Source: Hydractinia symbiolongicarpus (Eukaryota > Cnidaria > Hydrozoa > Anthoathecata > Hydractiniidae). Taken from it: a DNA stretch of 64,000 nt. Each line of letters opens with the position of its first letter. Position 1 is the stretch's first letter. Shown here piece by piece: positions 23,828 through 35,900 of this stretch. The notes beneath the pieces are model-generated. The model was not told the DNA's origin, did no database searches, and was given only the letters and a program-made list of their open reading frames with translations. The stretch is taken from NCBI RefSeq assembly GCF_029227915.1, contig NC_079879.1, forward strand, positions 11,098,001 through 11,162,000, given 5' to 3'. The translations under genes were made by a program, and so were the position numbers.

Positions 23828-24237
23828 GTTCTGCCCGGATTGCGAAAAACGGCCTGTATATAAACAGGATGGTCAGATTATGTACACATGGCCCGGTTAT
23901 GCTTTTTTGCCATGATTATGTCATGGTGACCGGATTATTAATGCTCTGATATATAAATGGCTGGCCAAGGTAGGCTGTGATTGACATTTTCTTCGAACTT
24001 TTGTGAATAAACTATTGACAAATTATTGTCACATACCATTTTCTCTGCATGATAAAACACCATTTAAAACTAACTAGATTTTGCGGATGAGGGTGGGTTT
24101 TTGACTGTCGTACATAACTGTCGTACATACTAAGCCAGCCATCCTGATTATGTTGCCCTGATTATGTATTTTCTACCCTGTTTTTAACCGGGGCAAGCTG
24201 TGTACATAATCAGGGCAGCGTTTATTATCCGGGCAGA
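23828..24237. mobile_element. About 410-bp MITE, probably hAT-like
   Basis: The ends share TCTGCCCGGAT as an inverted repeat and are flanked by an 8-bp direct repeat TCATTACT (23820-23827 and 24238-24245), the duplication size of hAT elements. The left end has two extra bases before the shared terminus. The right half repeats CCTGATTATGT several times in both orientations. Confidence 0.6.
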
Positions 24238-25163
24238 TCATTACTAGGTGTTGTCATATAAAAACCTAACAATCTTTGGGGCAAACTACTCTAGGCTACC
24301 AAAAAAGTAGCTAATACACATGGATTAAAAAAATCGTAAAGCATTGTACGATGACACATCTTGCAATACTTTAAAAGAAGGAGATTGTGTGATTAAAGCT
24401 CTTTTTTACGATATTACATGCTTCAACAAGGACCTCTAGAACAAAACATTTAAGAACGCCAGGAGGGATATATTTACAGTATGTTACTTCTTTGCTTCTC
24501 AACTGTGTTGTACTTTTATGGTAAAATATTTCATCCTCTATCCTTCCACAACTTTTATGCATAGCTGATGTGAAAAATGATACACACACAATAAAAAAAA
24601 ACGTTAAGAGGCAGTCCAATTTTATCACAAAAATAAGAATAATGTACACCAACTACGTAAGTGATATATAACAAGGACATGGGGAAGAGGTAAGGGGTAG
24701 GAACTAAGCATTTTTAGATAGCTAGCTATTGGCTATAGAGCTAGAGCTAGCGTGAGCTAGCTAGCTAAGCTAAATGTTTTCTTAAATAATCTTACAACTG
24801 CGATTGTGTGGGGATGTACATGGATGATTTATACTTTAGTTGCAAACTGGTTGTGTGCAATCAAAAAAAAAATTATGGTTACCTGACCTGATAGAAATCA
24901 GGACTAAAACAAATATAATTCCGCCTGGCCTAAATCTGTGACACAAGGTTTAAGGGTATGGCAAAAATGTTTGCAAGCAAATTATATATGATTCTCTGTC
25001 TCAATTACGCAAATTGGATCTACCAAGAAACAAGCTGTTCTGTAAAATCGCTTTAGAAGGATTATAGTCATTTTCTCAATTGACCCGCATTAATTTAATT
25101 TTTATTTTCATTGCCATGCGTAGCTTAGCGCATGTGGTTTTGCAAGTGGTTAATATTGTAATG

Positions 25164-25215
25164 TAGTTAGCCTCACCAACTTCAAGATATATACCCTGCC
25201 AATTGTTACTAGAAG
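25164..25215 (-). repeat. SINE 3'-tail fragment
   Basis: Reverse complement resembles the SINE tail (TAGTAAC..TGGCAGGGTATAT...TGAGGCTAAC), with several changes; only the last ~50 bp of the family is present. Confidence 0.45.
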
Positions 25216-26021
25216 GCGCAAAGGCGTTTCTAGAGTGTTAGAAGCTCCTGTTTGTTTCAGAACTGGGGGCAGGAGTCTTACTACTTGCGTAAAAGCAACC
25301 TAACAGTCTCGAATTGTGGTTGAATAAACTTTTTAAAACGGTTTATTTAAGTGGCAGACACTTCCTTCTCTGGTAGACAATTCGATTAATTAATAACCTG
25401 AGAAATAAATGATTTTTTTATCAAATGTTTACAAAGTTCCATAGCTATATGTGCACGCATCCTAACAGGCAAGAAAAGAAGGACCACATAGCCAAATTGA
25501 CTCTTTATGCTAATTTATAAATTTTTGGGAATATAAAGTTGAAAAGGAATTGAAATTTTTTTCTCATCTATTTATCCTGTCTTTTATACGAGCAGAATTT
25601 ACCAATTTTAGCGTCACTTCTTTTTTTACACTTCATATTTTCGATTGTTGCGGTTCCTTACTAATATTGCCTGTGCACATGCGTGTTCATGTCTATTGTT
25701 CTCGATGCAAAATCAACACATAACGTCATGCCGAAACTCATCTATGTGAGGCTTTCATATCGTTTTTGAATGCCCTCTTATCAGTAAATTCACACCCAGT
25801 TTAAAAGTCATACCTATTTATTATTTTAAATACTTTGATGCGGTCAGCTCTTAACCTCCTCGTTTCCAGAGACATCAAATTACATTAACTATTTTAAATA
25901 TGCTGTTTGCAGTATAAATAAACTATACTTCTTATTTAGGCATCTATTACATCCTATTTAAGCAACAAATCTTTTATTCAGACTATTGAGAGCAAAATAT
26001 TCCAAAATTCGCACACTTAAA

Positions 26022-26060
26022 GGGTCAACCACCACAACGGCAAAATTTTGCCGTAGTGGT
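26022..26060. repeat. Short imperfect palindrome
   Basis: AACGGCAAAATTTTGCCGT lies in the centre of a palindrome whose outer arms are CCACCAC and GTGGTT. Related GCAAAA...GCCGTTG motifs recur at 26885-26950, possibly the other end of a small element. Confidence 0.5.
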
Positions 26061-27449
26061 TTATAGACTGCACAAAAATAAAAACACTCTTTCCAACTTA
26101 CTAATCTTGCTAGCTACTTATTTCTTTTGTCAAACAAGTCTTTTTTAGATCATACCACGCATCAGTCTTTTTCAGAATTATTTAAATCAAGTAGATTCAA
26201 ATATTTCTGATCAAGAAGACAAATCAAGGATGTTACCCATGCGATGTTGTGGTAGGAAAGTGGTGGACATTTTAAGCCGTGAGCCCAAAACACGATGATC
26301 CAGCGTATAGCGACTGTGTCAATCTTAACTTCCTTTTCTACATCTCCGAAATAGTATGCATGACTATACTGTCATTTTCATAAGACAGAAAAATTTTACT
26401 GCGCGTGGGTTTCGTTTTTAAGATTGTTTGAATGACAATAAATTCCACTAAATTTGGACCTGCTATGGTCTCCAATTGTTTTGTCAAATGAAAAAATTAT
26501 CTACAATTAAATCCATGATGAAATGTCTGTTCCGCCTGTAAGTGCAGTTTTTCGAACTTGCTTCATCCGTGCTCCGTTGGCGTTCACCTCCGCATTAGTT
26601 AGAACCGCATTGCTGGATTTCTTGTGTAAGACCTGGTTACCAGCGACGAAGGGGCCAGGCAAAAGAGATTCATCACTACATAGTTCTTTTTACTAAGTCA
26701 CGAGTTGGTAAATTAGCTAGGATGGTCAGGTTGGCTATGAATAGGCTTGCTCGTGGATTAAAAGGACCATGGCTATTCAATAATTCTGAGATCTGAAAGT
26801 GGGGGTGTCCAACCAAGACAGAAAGCTATTGGACATTTTGCAATAAGTTTAATTAGTTAGTTTTGCTGTCGTTAAAATCTTCCACGCAGCAAAAATTTTG
26901 CAGTTGTGATTTTTGTTTTGCCGTTGAAGCTGACTTAACGGCAGCAAATTTACACGTTTAAAGAATTTCAGATTTAATTATGCTGCATAAATTATAATGT
27001 TATATATTTAAGTAAATGGCAAATTTTGACATTTTGTAACATCTGTAATTTTAGACCTGTTAAGAAATGTGCATTCAAATTTTAGCAATGCATAGATATT
27101 ATTAAGGTGAATTGATTAACATAAATTTTGTTTGCCAAAATAACACTTGTTTGCTTGTCCCAGGGCTCTTTTTTTTTGCTGACAACTCCATAACTTAAGA
27201 AATATGTTGTCAGGGCATGGTGATTTGTTTAGTAATAATGTACTTAGTTTGTTGCAGACACCGTAGCTTTAACTCCTACTCCCATACCAAACGTAAATTT
27301 TTTCTTAAGCTTTTATTAGAAGCCAATTTTTTCATGTTAAAATATGGTTAGCTAGCTGTATCTAACTAATACTACATAGCTAAGCTAGTTTTTTATGCCA
27401 ACTGCATTGAGTGTGCATTAAAAGTTAAACCAGGTGTAACCACTAAGCA

Positions 27450-27728
27450 CCTCAGCTTAGTGGTTATAACTCTCACACTATTTCTGGGAAATCAGGCTTG
27501 ATTCCCCTTGGCGGCGATTCGATATGGGTGAGTGTTACCCTAGCCCTGGGTTAATGTGAGGCAAATTGGGGAGATAGCACACTGTGGGCTGTTGGATGTT
27601 GCAGTGAGTTGTTTGGCGGAGCACGGAACCTAATTGGTTATGCATAGCTTGAAGTGAGCATTAAATAATTTAAGATAGAAAGATCGCTCCTGGAAATAAT
27701 GAACAGGGTATATCCCTCAATATTTGTA
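27450..27728 (+). repeat. tRNA-derived SINE, near full length
   Basis: It starts AGCTTAGTGGTTATAACTCT, matching a tRNA A box, followed about 35 bp later by GGCTTGATTCC, close to a B box (GGTTCGANTCC), then a body shared with the copies at 51-3243 and 3335-3545, ending TATATCCCTCAATATTTGTA. Just before it, TAACCACTAAGC forms a 12-bp inverted repeat with the start of the element (27438-27467). Confidence 0.75.
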
Positions 27729-28439
27729 TTAGAATCTCCTACCTTTGTGTGTATAAGAAAATAATCATCCAATTGTAGCTAAGGGTGAGAAAAACTAAAT
27801 TGCAGTTTATTATTTGTTATATTTGCTAGCTGAAAAAAATTGTTTTTTGATCAGTGATTTGTCATTCATTTGTATCATCCTTTTCATTCAAAAGACTGCA
27901 TTTCCTGTACAAGGTCTGTGCCATATAAAAGCAAGTGAAATGTCCAATCAAGGACACGATTTGCCATAGTTAACTAAGTGTGAATGACCAGCTTTGTCAA
28001 AATATGAGTAAAGGTCCTTATTTTAGATAATGTTTTGAATGTATATAATTCTTCTGATACCTGACAAAATTTGTTTGAATTTAAAGGCTTTTTTTCTTGT
28101 TTTTGTACTGAGATTTAAATTGTTTTAATTTTATTTTACTGAACAAATATTTCTTTACTTGAAAATGTTTTTTCATTTTTTCCTTAAATTTTGAGATTTT
28201 GTAGAAATAAAACTTCTTTGTTGTGTTTTAAGAAAGAAAATGTTGCAAAAAATTACGTTAAGTTATTTTAAGTTATGTTATATAACCTATGCATATATTA
28301 TGCGTACATATATATTTTTTTCGACTTTTTATGTAACCAACCCTCCTTAAATTTCCCTCTTGTTAGATTTTCTTCTTAGCATAATATTGCCTAATAATAA
28401 ACGTTTAGCAGATACTGATGTGTTTACGAAGGAAAAACA

Positions 28440-28967
28440 ATGACAGCACTTGAAGAAAATGTTTCTTTATATTATATTGATAAATTCATTGACATTACAC
28501 TAAAGAATAATACAAAGATATCTGGTGAATGTTTCACAATAGATCCTGTTACAAATTCAGTTGTTATTCTAGCTGAAGACCATGGTGTTCAAAATGCATT
28601 TCAACTGCAAATTATATTGCTGCATGCAATTGAATGTATTAAAATTGGAATAATTAGTGATTCATTTAAAACACCTGAATACAGAGAATTTAAGAACACA
28701 TTTGTAAATGTTGTGTTTGGGTCCACAGATAATAAAAACAAGAACTACAGTGATGGGGAAATTCTTGAACGTCAAAGCAGGATGAAAGATTGGTTAGAGT
28801 TGAACCGCCTTCCAGTTTCCCTTACAAGTGAAAATATTTTATCTGTTGTTAATGGACTTGCATTGATTGAGCCACCATACAATGTTGAATCATGTCGAAG
28901 TACAAACACAATTGTATTGGACCGAGTAATGAGAATTGTAAAATCATGCCCAACTTTAGAGAATTGA
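28440..28967 (+). CDS. GEMIN6: Gemin6, SMN complex subunit
   Basis: Subunit of the SMN complex, which loads Sm rings onto snRNAs; in animals Gemin6 pairs with Gemin7 through Sm-like folds. Single exon, 175 residues (human 167), ATG at 28440. The N-terminal ~85 residues fit the Sm-like fold (FIDITLKNNTKISGECFTID, where human has VRV..NEYKGWVLTTDP). The C-terminal half is more recognisable: ERQSRMKDWLELNRLPV and IEPPYNVESCRSTNTIVLDR align with human EERKNSLKKWLEKNHIPI and IDPPYGPENCSSSNEIILSR. No neighbour is functionally linked. Confidence 0.88.
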   Translation: MTALEENVSLYYIDKFIDITLKNNTKISGECFTIDPVTNSVVILAEDHGVQNAFQLQIILLHAIECIKIGIISDSFKTPEYREFKNTFVNVVFGSTDNKNKNYSDGEILERQSRMKDWLELNRLPVSLTSENILSVVNGLALIEPPYNVESCRSTNTIVLDRVMRIVKSCPTLEN

Positions 28968-29866
28968 CTATATTGTACCATGACTGAACATTTTACATAC
29001 ACTTAATTGGTTATTTTTGAAAATGAAACATAGTTTATGATTTTAAACAAAATGTTTCAATGGTCATCTTTGGGTTAACAAATTTTTCTAGTCAAATTTT
29101 TCAGAAGATTAATGCTGTTTAAGCACATTTTTATTCATTCAGTTTTAATTTGATCACTGAATTCTGAACAATTAGTTACTAATAATTTAATATTTTTAAT
29201 GAGCTTTTGTTGTATATAGTTATTTATAAATTTACATTTTTGTTTTTTTCCACATTTTTTATACTCTGGAATTATCCTGGACTTCATGCTAAAAAATTAA
29301 AATTTTTGTCTTCTTATGCTTTTAGAACACTTATAAAGAAAAGGTTTATATAGCCAGGTAAACTGTATTTTGTAAACTAATATATGATGGTTATTACCTA
29401 TGCAGGCTACAAAACTTTGTTGTTTGAGCGGAACAGAGCCTCATTCCCCCTAATTTTACCTAAGGGTAATGATAAACAATTTTTTCATTACCCATTACGT
29501 TGTTAGAGTTATGCTCTAACATACTATCTACAAATAGGGTAGCTATACTATCTACAAATAGGGTAGCGATTTTAAACAACCGAAGAGAAAATTTAAAAAA
29601 ATATAGTTAATTTCTGTTGCTTGAGCCAGATATTGCAGGCGGGGGGGGGGATATGAGTCTTATCATGATATTGATGTTAGTGACGTAAAATTGTCTTAAT
29701 TATATACTAATAATAACAAACATGGCAGCGTAAAACTTGGCATATGAGTGACGTCTTGCGGAACACATTTTTCATTCTTTCTGAAGAAAGGACAAAACAA
29801 TGGAATATTTACTTCTCTTTTATCTTCATCTAGTTAAATCCAATATAGTTGTTATTGAAAAAAATA
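28968..29866. other. Spacer between GEMIN6 and cyclin J
   Basis: No coding exon seen. It contains GEMIN6 3' UTR, a 26-bp tandem pair around 29518-29570 (ATACTATCTACAAATAGGGT core), and a run of about ten G at 29641. The stretch just before 29867 should hold the cyclin J leader. Confidence 0.5.
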
Positions 29867-32800
29867 ATGGTTGATCACCCTCTATGTTTCATTGATAAAC
29901 ACGAAGACAAATTATCAGCTGAAATTTATGCTGTATTGCGAGAAAGGGAATTACAGACTCCAAAGTATACAGGGACATCTACACAACTTTTTCTACGAAG
30001 ATATTTAGTAGACTGGTTGGCAGTCATTAGTGAAAAGTTACAATTGACACATGGAATATTACATTTGTCGGTGACGTTGTTCGATCTTATTATGGATAAA
30101 TTTGATTTCCCTAAGCAGATGCAGCTAAATTTGCTGGCGCTATGCTCACTGTGGGTTGCAGGTATGTGTTGTTATTGTGTGGTCAGCAATGTACATACTT
30201 GCAGTTTTCAGGTGTTGTGTCTGCCAGAAAATAACGCAGGAGAGCTGAACGACAAAAACGTTGTTATTTTAGCCCAGTACTAACATCTTATTAGCTTGAC
30301 ATTATATGTAACTTCCCAATAAAATGTTACAGTTAGCTTTCTTTCTCTCCTTTTCTCTTATAAACAATGTGAGAGATAAAAAATTATTTTGTTTAAGGCA
30401 TATTTATTTTTGGATATCTGAGTTAAGGTACTATTAAACTGGAATATTATTTTCAAAATTTTGCTGGATACATCACTGATCGTCTAGTGTTAATGATTTT
30501 CGATGTTACTTTTCTTACTTCATAGCTAAATTAGATGAAAGAGATGATTTGATTCCAAGAGTTGCAACCTTGAGAGGTTTTCTGGTCAATTCTCAATACT
30601 TTCACGAAGATTTTGTGCAAATGGAGCTAACGATAATGACCAGTTTAGACTGGAGGTACGTATGTAACCATCCGAAAACGGTTTCACACCTTTGTGCTTT
30701 TGTACATTTGAAATCATTTATATGCATATATTATTTACTGACTTATCTCTAAAGTAAGTGTTTGGATAAATATCTAGGTTAAAACCCTAATTATACCCTG
30801 ATTAAAAATATGTCTGGGCATTGGTCTCTACATTTTTTTGAAGAATCGACTTTTCCCTAAATATATGCACAAATATCCAGAAACAGAATTTCTGAATAAA
30901 AATTCTAAATCCTAGTTATATTCAATTTTTATTGTCCTTATCCGAACCCTGGCACTAAAATGTATATGTTGCACGCATGAAATAACGGTAACGGTTGTAT
31001 AGATGGGCCTTTTTTATTTTTAGACTGTTAATTCCAACACCAGTTCAGTTTCTTGATTTCTTTTTAAAAGATGCAATCAGTGAGCAAGACCTGCATGTTG
31101 GATACAAAATCACTGCAGTTGACAGGGCGAAGACCTACATCCGCAAATATGCGTTCTATTTTTTGGGTGTTGTTATACAAGGTAATCTCGTTCGTTGCAT
31201 TTTTTGCTTACTTTTTTGGAGGTATTACCAATAAAAGTGCATGAAAATTAATTCTGCAAAATGGTTTTTATTTTACGTTTTTGAATGACTTTGATGATTT
31301 TCATTGTTTTAAAAATCAAAAATACTAAAACCAAAATGATTTAAGCTAAGGTAATCTGAAGGAGAATATGAGGAAATTTTGCAACAAGAGAAAATTTTGA
31401 TCAAATTCACGTTTAGTTTATGTCGCAAATTTTCAAGTGCGTTGATTCACGAACGCTTATTTTTTTAAAGTATATAAAGTGAAAATGAAAGTGTAGTTTT
31501 TTCTCTGAGACGCATCCTCCTATTACGTGACCTCCCAATGCGGGTCTTTCTTTTACGCCTCTATTACACGTTGCGTCATTCTATTACGCCTTGCGTCATT
31601 CTATTACGCCTTGATTCTCTCTATTACGCCTCGCGACCTTCTGTAACGACCTGATTTATGCACCTGGACACTAAAGCATTAATTTTGTCCTGTACATAAC
31701 TCCAGGATCGATTCGCAGAAGTTCATGTTCGTAAATTCTTTTAACGAGTTAATATGTGAAAGTTTCTGCACCTAAAGTAAACCATATCTTTTTTTTTTCT
31801 TTTAGATCACACTTTTTATGAATATCTGCCATCGCAAGTCACTGCAGGAGTGCTGTGCGCATCACGCACATGTTTGAGAATTACTCCGTATTGGCCGCTC
31901 TCTATGGTAGAAGTTACTGGTTATACTGAGGATGATCTCGAGTCTTGTGTGAATAAACTAATGAAGTAAGTGTCATTGTGCTTTAGCTATACAAAAACTT
32001 TCGAAATCAGAAACTTTTAAGAATTTAGCTAATTCCAATAAAAAATTACCTTGTTTTGAAGTCACAGCTTTAATGACAAAACAACAACTTTTTAAGTTTA
32101 CTTTCTGAAAAATTAACAGTTTGGCGGGTTTATAGCGCGTAAGTTTTATAATACGCGAAAATTTCATATTAATTTTATATAAATATATAAAACTTTCCTT
32201 TTTGGTCAATTCGTAAAATTTAAAAATATCGCGAATTTTGCCAATTTTCGCGGTTTCTGCTCGCAAAAGTTTGTATGCCGAAAGTGTACCATCTCTCTTT
32301 CCATCTTTTATTTGCCGTAAATGAAAACAAGGCTGTATTTTTAAATGTTTTATTATTGCATGGAAAATGGGATGTCATCCAAAGCAGGTTGAATATTATT
32401 TCTAATTCAATAGGGAGTACCTGTGAGTTTGATTTACCTCCGCTACGTAATTATTTCAACATTATATTTGAAAAGATCATCTGGGTAGTTACGATGTAAA
32501 AATATTGGGATAAAAGTTTTTTCGTCATTCAAATATGGACAAAAGCGTTAAGCGGTCAATGCTGTCGCCACTTTTCCACACACGTAGATAACCTGGCAGA
32601 GCGTTTAAAAATTACTAGTCGCTTTTTTTTCTATCTCGACCACACAAGAAATTAACAATCCACATTGTGACACGAAATTCACGGGGGAAAAATCAACCAA
32701 ATAACCTGAATTTTCCAATCTTCAATAGGGGTACATTTCGCTTATTGTGTCACAAATAAAGTGTTTCTTTGCAAATTTGCGTGATTGTAAAATAAGCTTT

Positions 32801-34746
32801 TCTTGTTGATGTTATAACATTCAAGAATCCTTTCTTAAAAAGTCCACGCTCCCTGCTAATTTTAAACCCAAACTATGAAAATTCGAGACAATGTTGAAAA
32901 GTTTAAATTGATTTTTAAACCTATCTTTCAACATAACAATGACGGTGTTTGTGAAAAAACTTTGTGATTTCTTTACTTACTAAAATTTCTATATCTTATC
33001 GAGATTATGTTCTCGTTTGGCAGTTCATCGACTTTAAACCCTCCGTCACTGGATTGTCGAGTACGTTTCCGTAAGGAAAGGACAACACTTTGAGAAAGTC
33101 TGGAAAGTGGGCATTATGCAACGACTTGGCAACGACAACGAGCTGAAACTCTATTTCATAGTTAGCGGAAAGCCATTTTAGATTTAAACCATCCTGAACT
33201 GAATAGTAGCTACAAGTGACAAAACTTGCAGTGCACTTCAATTGCCATTCATTACGACTCACGCAATATTGCGATGTATTAAAATATAATCCAATAGTGT
33301 TTCTTCGAGGGTTTAAGCAACTGTGCTAACTGTTTTCGAGTGTGAAAAAGGAGTGAATCTTTTCAATTGGCGTAACAGACACGGTGTTGGAAGATTTTAC
33401 TAATTCATTTATATTTGTTCTTTTAAATCCAAATGCTGATCGAAAACAACCCACCTTTCAAGGAGTGAATTCATTCTTCATATCTACATCGTGCATCTTT
33501 AAGTAAAGAAGATTGGTTTTATTTTCGTTAAGTGCAAGATTCCTTCTACTGCACCAACATTTCGGTTGGATCTTACTGGTTACGTAATAATAGTAGTACC
33601 TTCTGCTATTTTAGACGCTTTGCAGTTCGTATAACAGGTAGTTTTGTCTGCGTACTGTGATATCGATCCACACACTTCGGCTTGCAGATCTGACATATAG
33701 GTAATGAAAGCAACATCTCAATATCAATGAAATGAATCTCCCTACTGGACATGAGCATGTAATCTGAACATGTGGTAACCAACCTCTGTATTAGCATCAC
33801 CTCTTTCAGATTTATCCAACTATCTGTTACTAATGCTTGAATGATTTAAAGTTCTTAGACAAGAGTCGACAAAATATTCGCGAACAAATACGCAAATGGA
33901 TTTTTTTCTTTCACTTTAGATTTATTTGTTTATATAAAAATCATTCCTTTCATTCTCAACGCCCTCGCTTGTTGCAATGCCCATACGAGAATCATTCTAT
34001 TCATTGCCAACGCCCTTGCTTGTTGCAATGTTCATACGAGGATCATTCATTTCGTTTTCAACGCCCTTGCTTGTTGCAATGCCCATACGAGAATCATTCT
34101 ATTCATTGCCAACGCCCTTGCTTGTTGCAATGTTCATACGAGGATCATTCATTTCGTTTTCAACGCCCTTGCTTGTTGCAATGCCCATACGAGAATCATT
34201 CTATTCATTGCCAACGCCCATGCTTGTTGCAATGTCCATACGAGGATCATTCCATTCATTGCCAACGCCCTTGCTTGTTGCAATGCCCATACGAGGATTA
34301 ATCCTTTCATTGTCAACGCCCTTGCTTGTTGCAATGCCCATACGAGGATCATTTTGAATATTACGGCCTTGCGTATTAAACACGATCTATAATTTATGAA
34401 GGTCCTCGCAGAGCATTAAGTTACATTGATTGGATTGTTAGTCCATTTGGAACCATTTACTGATCGCCATTCGGCTTGTGTGGCAGACAAGCAAATCAGA
34501 GCAATGCTATACGTATCTATGGCGATAATGTAACCAACGAGCCAGCCGTTAGAATAAAATCCCCAAAGACGTTAAAACTTCCCGTTACTTACTTGCTGGC
34601 TTTCTTACTACGAAGAACCATTATACATAAATAGATGGACGAAGCAGGTAGCTAAACATTATTTTTTTTACTTATTGTAAAATAGTTTTACTATTTTCAG
34701 GTACCACGAGGCCGACCAAGGAAGATGTCAACAATCGTCAACTTAA
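29867..34746 (+). CDS. CCNJ: Cyclin J
   Basis: Cyclin-box protein; cyclin J binds CDK partners, and its role is best studied in Drosophila oogenesis. Exons: 29867-30161, 30526-30655, 31024-31181, 31806-31965 and, less surely, 34701-34746; phases agree, giving 262 residues. ATG 29867 was chosen because the upstream in-frame codons are TTG only. Cyclin-box landmarks: FLRRYLVDWLAVISEKLQLT, LFDLIMDKFDF, AKLDERDD followed by QMELTIMTSLDWR, then LLIPTPVQFLDFFLKDAI (the second fold, human LCLPTAAHFIEYYLSEAV) and SQVTAGVLCASRTCLRITPYW. Human cyclin J has a longer C-terminal tail; here the model ends 16 residues after LMK. The last exon is tiny, follows a 2.7-kb intron with a minisatellite, and could be wrong. 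Confidence 0.87.
31561..31640. repeat. Four tandem 20-bp units in cyclin J intron 3
   Basis: CTATTAC starts at 31561, 31581, 31601 and 31621; unit consensus CTATTACGCCTTGCGTCATT. Diverged units appear to extend upstream to about 31525. Confidence 0.85.
33935..34352. repeat. 51-bp minisatellite, about eight units, in cyclin J intron 4
   Basis: The block GCCCTTGCTTGTTGCAATG recurs at 33961, 34012, 34063, 34114, 34165, 34216, 34267 and 34318, exactly 51 bp apart. Two unit types alternate at first (GCCCATACGAGAATC and GTTCATACGAGGATC), a 102-bp higher-order pattern. Because 51 is divisible by three, long open frames of 17-residue repeats arise on both strands; these are most simply by-products. 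Confidence 0.92.
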
Positions 34747-35446
34747 GAAATTTTATTTGCTGGCAAAACAAATTGAGTTAATGATATATAGTTTCCCAAA
34801 GTAGTTTGCAGCAACAGACGTTTTTAATAAAAATTGATGAGTTTGGGTTGAAGTGGAAGTATCCAGAAAAATTCAATGGTTGCGCTGTCTCAAATAAATC
34901 GTTTGTAAAAGTGATGTATACTTTTGCGATCGGTACTTTTTAAAGTTTACGTGTGGCCAGTTTAAGTGACGATCAATGTGACCCTAGGAGCTTCCAGTTC
35001 GCATCCCTAGCTGGCTCTTCGGGTGTTCCTTGGTAAATAATGATAATAATATATTTTGTTGTAACTGTTCATATTTATTGTTGTTGTTTTGTTTTCATAG
35101 AAATATATTTATATTTAAGATCAAGATTGATATATTAAATTTTCACAATAACTTAGAAGAAGACGACGTAGCCTGGAAAGAAAGGAATTAACAAAATTAC
35201 AAAAGAATAAAACGACTTGGGTCAGTAAGGCAGGCAAAGCCTTTCACCCGTAACGCAAACGCAACTTTTCTTTTTCTTCTTGAAACGTCATTTTTTTAAT
35301 TTTGTCAGCCATTTTAGTTTTAAAATGATCTTTCCACGAACAAACACTACTAATTCAAAAAACATAAATCGCTTTGCACATGTCGGCTTCCTTTGAAGAT
35401 GATTGCTTAAAGTGAGCTTATCTGGCTATTAGCTGACAAAAATATA

Positions 35447-35900
35447 TACCGTAATGATCCGATTAAGCGCCTAGCATTTTTTAACCGCCTCCCTCAAATA
35501 AGCACCCAGTTATTTCATCAAAGTTCAATAAGCGTCCAGCACTTATTAAGCCCCCCCCCCCCCCCCCCCCCCCTCGAATAAGCGCCCACCTGATAAAAGG
35601 GAGCGTTTAATCAAAAACTACCTTGAGAAACTGGGCGCTTATTTGAAAATTTTACTTTCTAAAACGCTTATATTGAGAACTCTAGAAAGACTAAAGTTTA
35701 TTTTGTTACATCTTTTGTTCAGTTTTATTATTTAGAAAAAAGAAACAAAATTGAAAATTACCGCTGCCTTTAATTTGTACAAAATTAGGAAAAATTTATA
35801 AGCGCCCAGCTATTTTTAAACGCCCCCTTGATTAAGCGCCCATGCTAAAAATCTAAAAATTGAATAAGCGCCCAGGGCGCTTGTTTGGATCATTATGGTA
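35447..35900. mobile_element. 454-bp MITE with TACCGTAATGATCC ends
   Basis: The left end TACCGTAATGATCCGATTAA and the right end, inverted TACCATAATGATCCAAACAA, form terminal repeats flanked by TA (35445-35446 and 35901-35902). AAGCGCC/GGGCGCTT blocks repeat inside in both orientations. A run of 23 C lies at 35551-35573. Related ends occur near 58666 and 60706. Confidence 0.75.

Larger units (their letters stand above)
24246..28439. other. Gene-poor region between OXSM and GEMIN6
   Basis: No coding exon could be supported. It holds a GCTAGCTA-rich run near 24717-24770, a SINE tail at 25164-25215, a palindrome at 26022-26060 and a full SINE at 27450-27728. The last few hundred bases presumably contain the GEMIN6 promoter. 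Confidence 0.5.

Noticed and set aside
26200-26360. Minus-strand frame with FWAHGLKCPP-like text
   Set aside because: Looked protein-like, but no family recognised and no splice signals or further exons nearby; could be a transposon scrap.
33005-33262. 85-codon minus-strand frame in cyclin J intron
   Set aside because: No recognisable motif, no splice sites that connect it to another exon; kept as unsupported.
34149-34383. Minus-strand frames of 60-67 codons
   Set aside because: Arise from the 51-bp minisatellite, whose length keeps frames open.
35551-35573. Run of 23 C as a structural signal
   Set aside because: Homopolymer within a MITE; its length may reflect slippage or assembly error, so no function was assigned.
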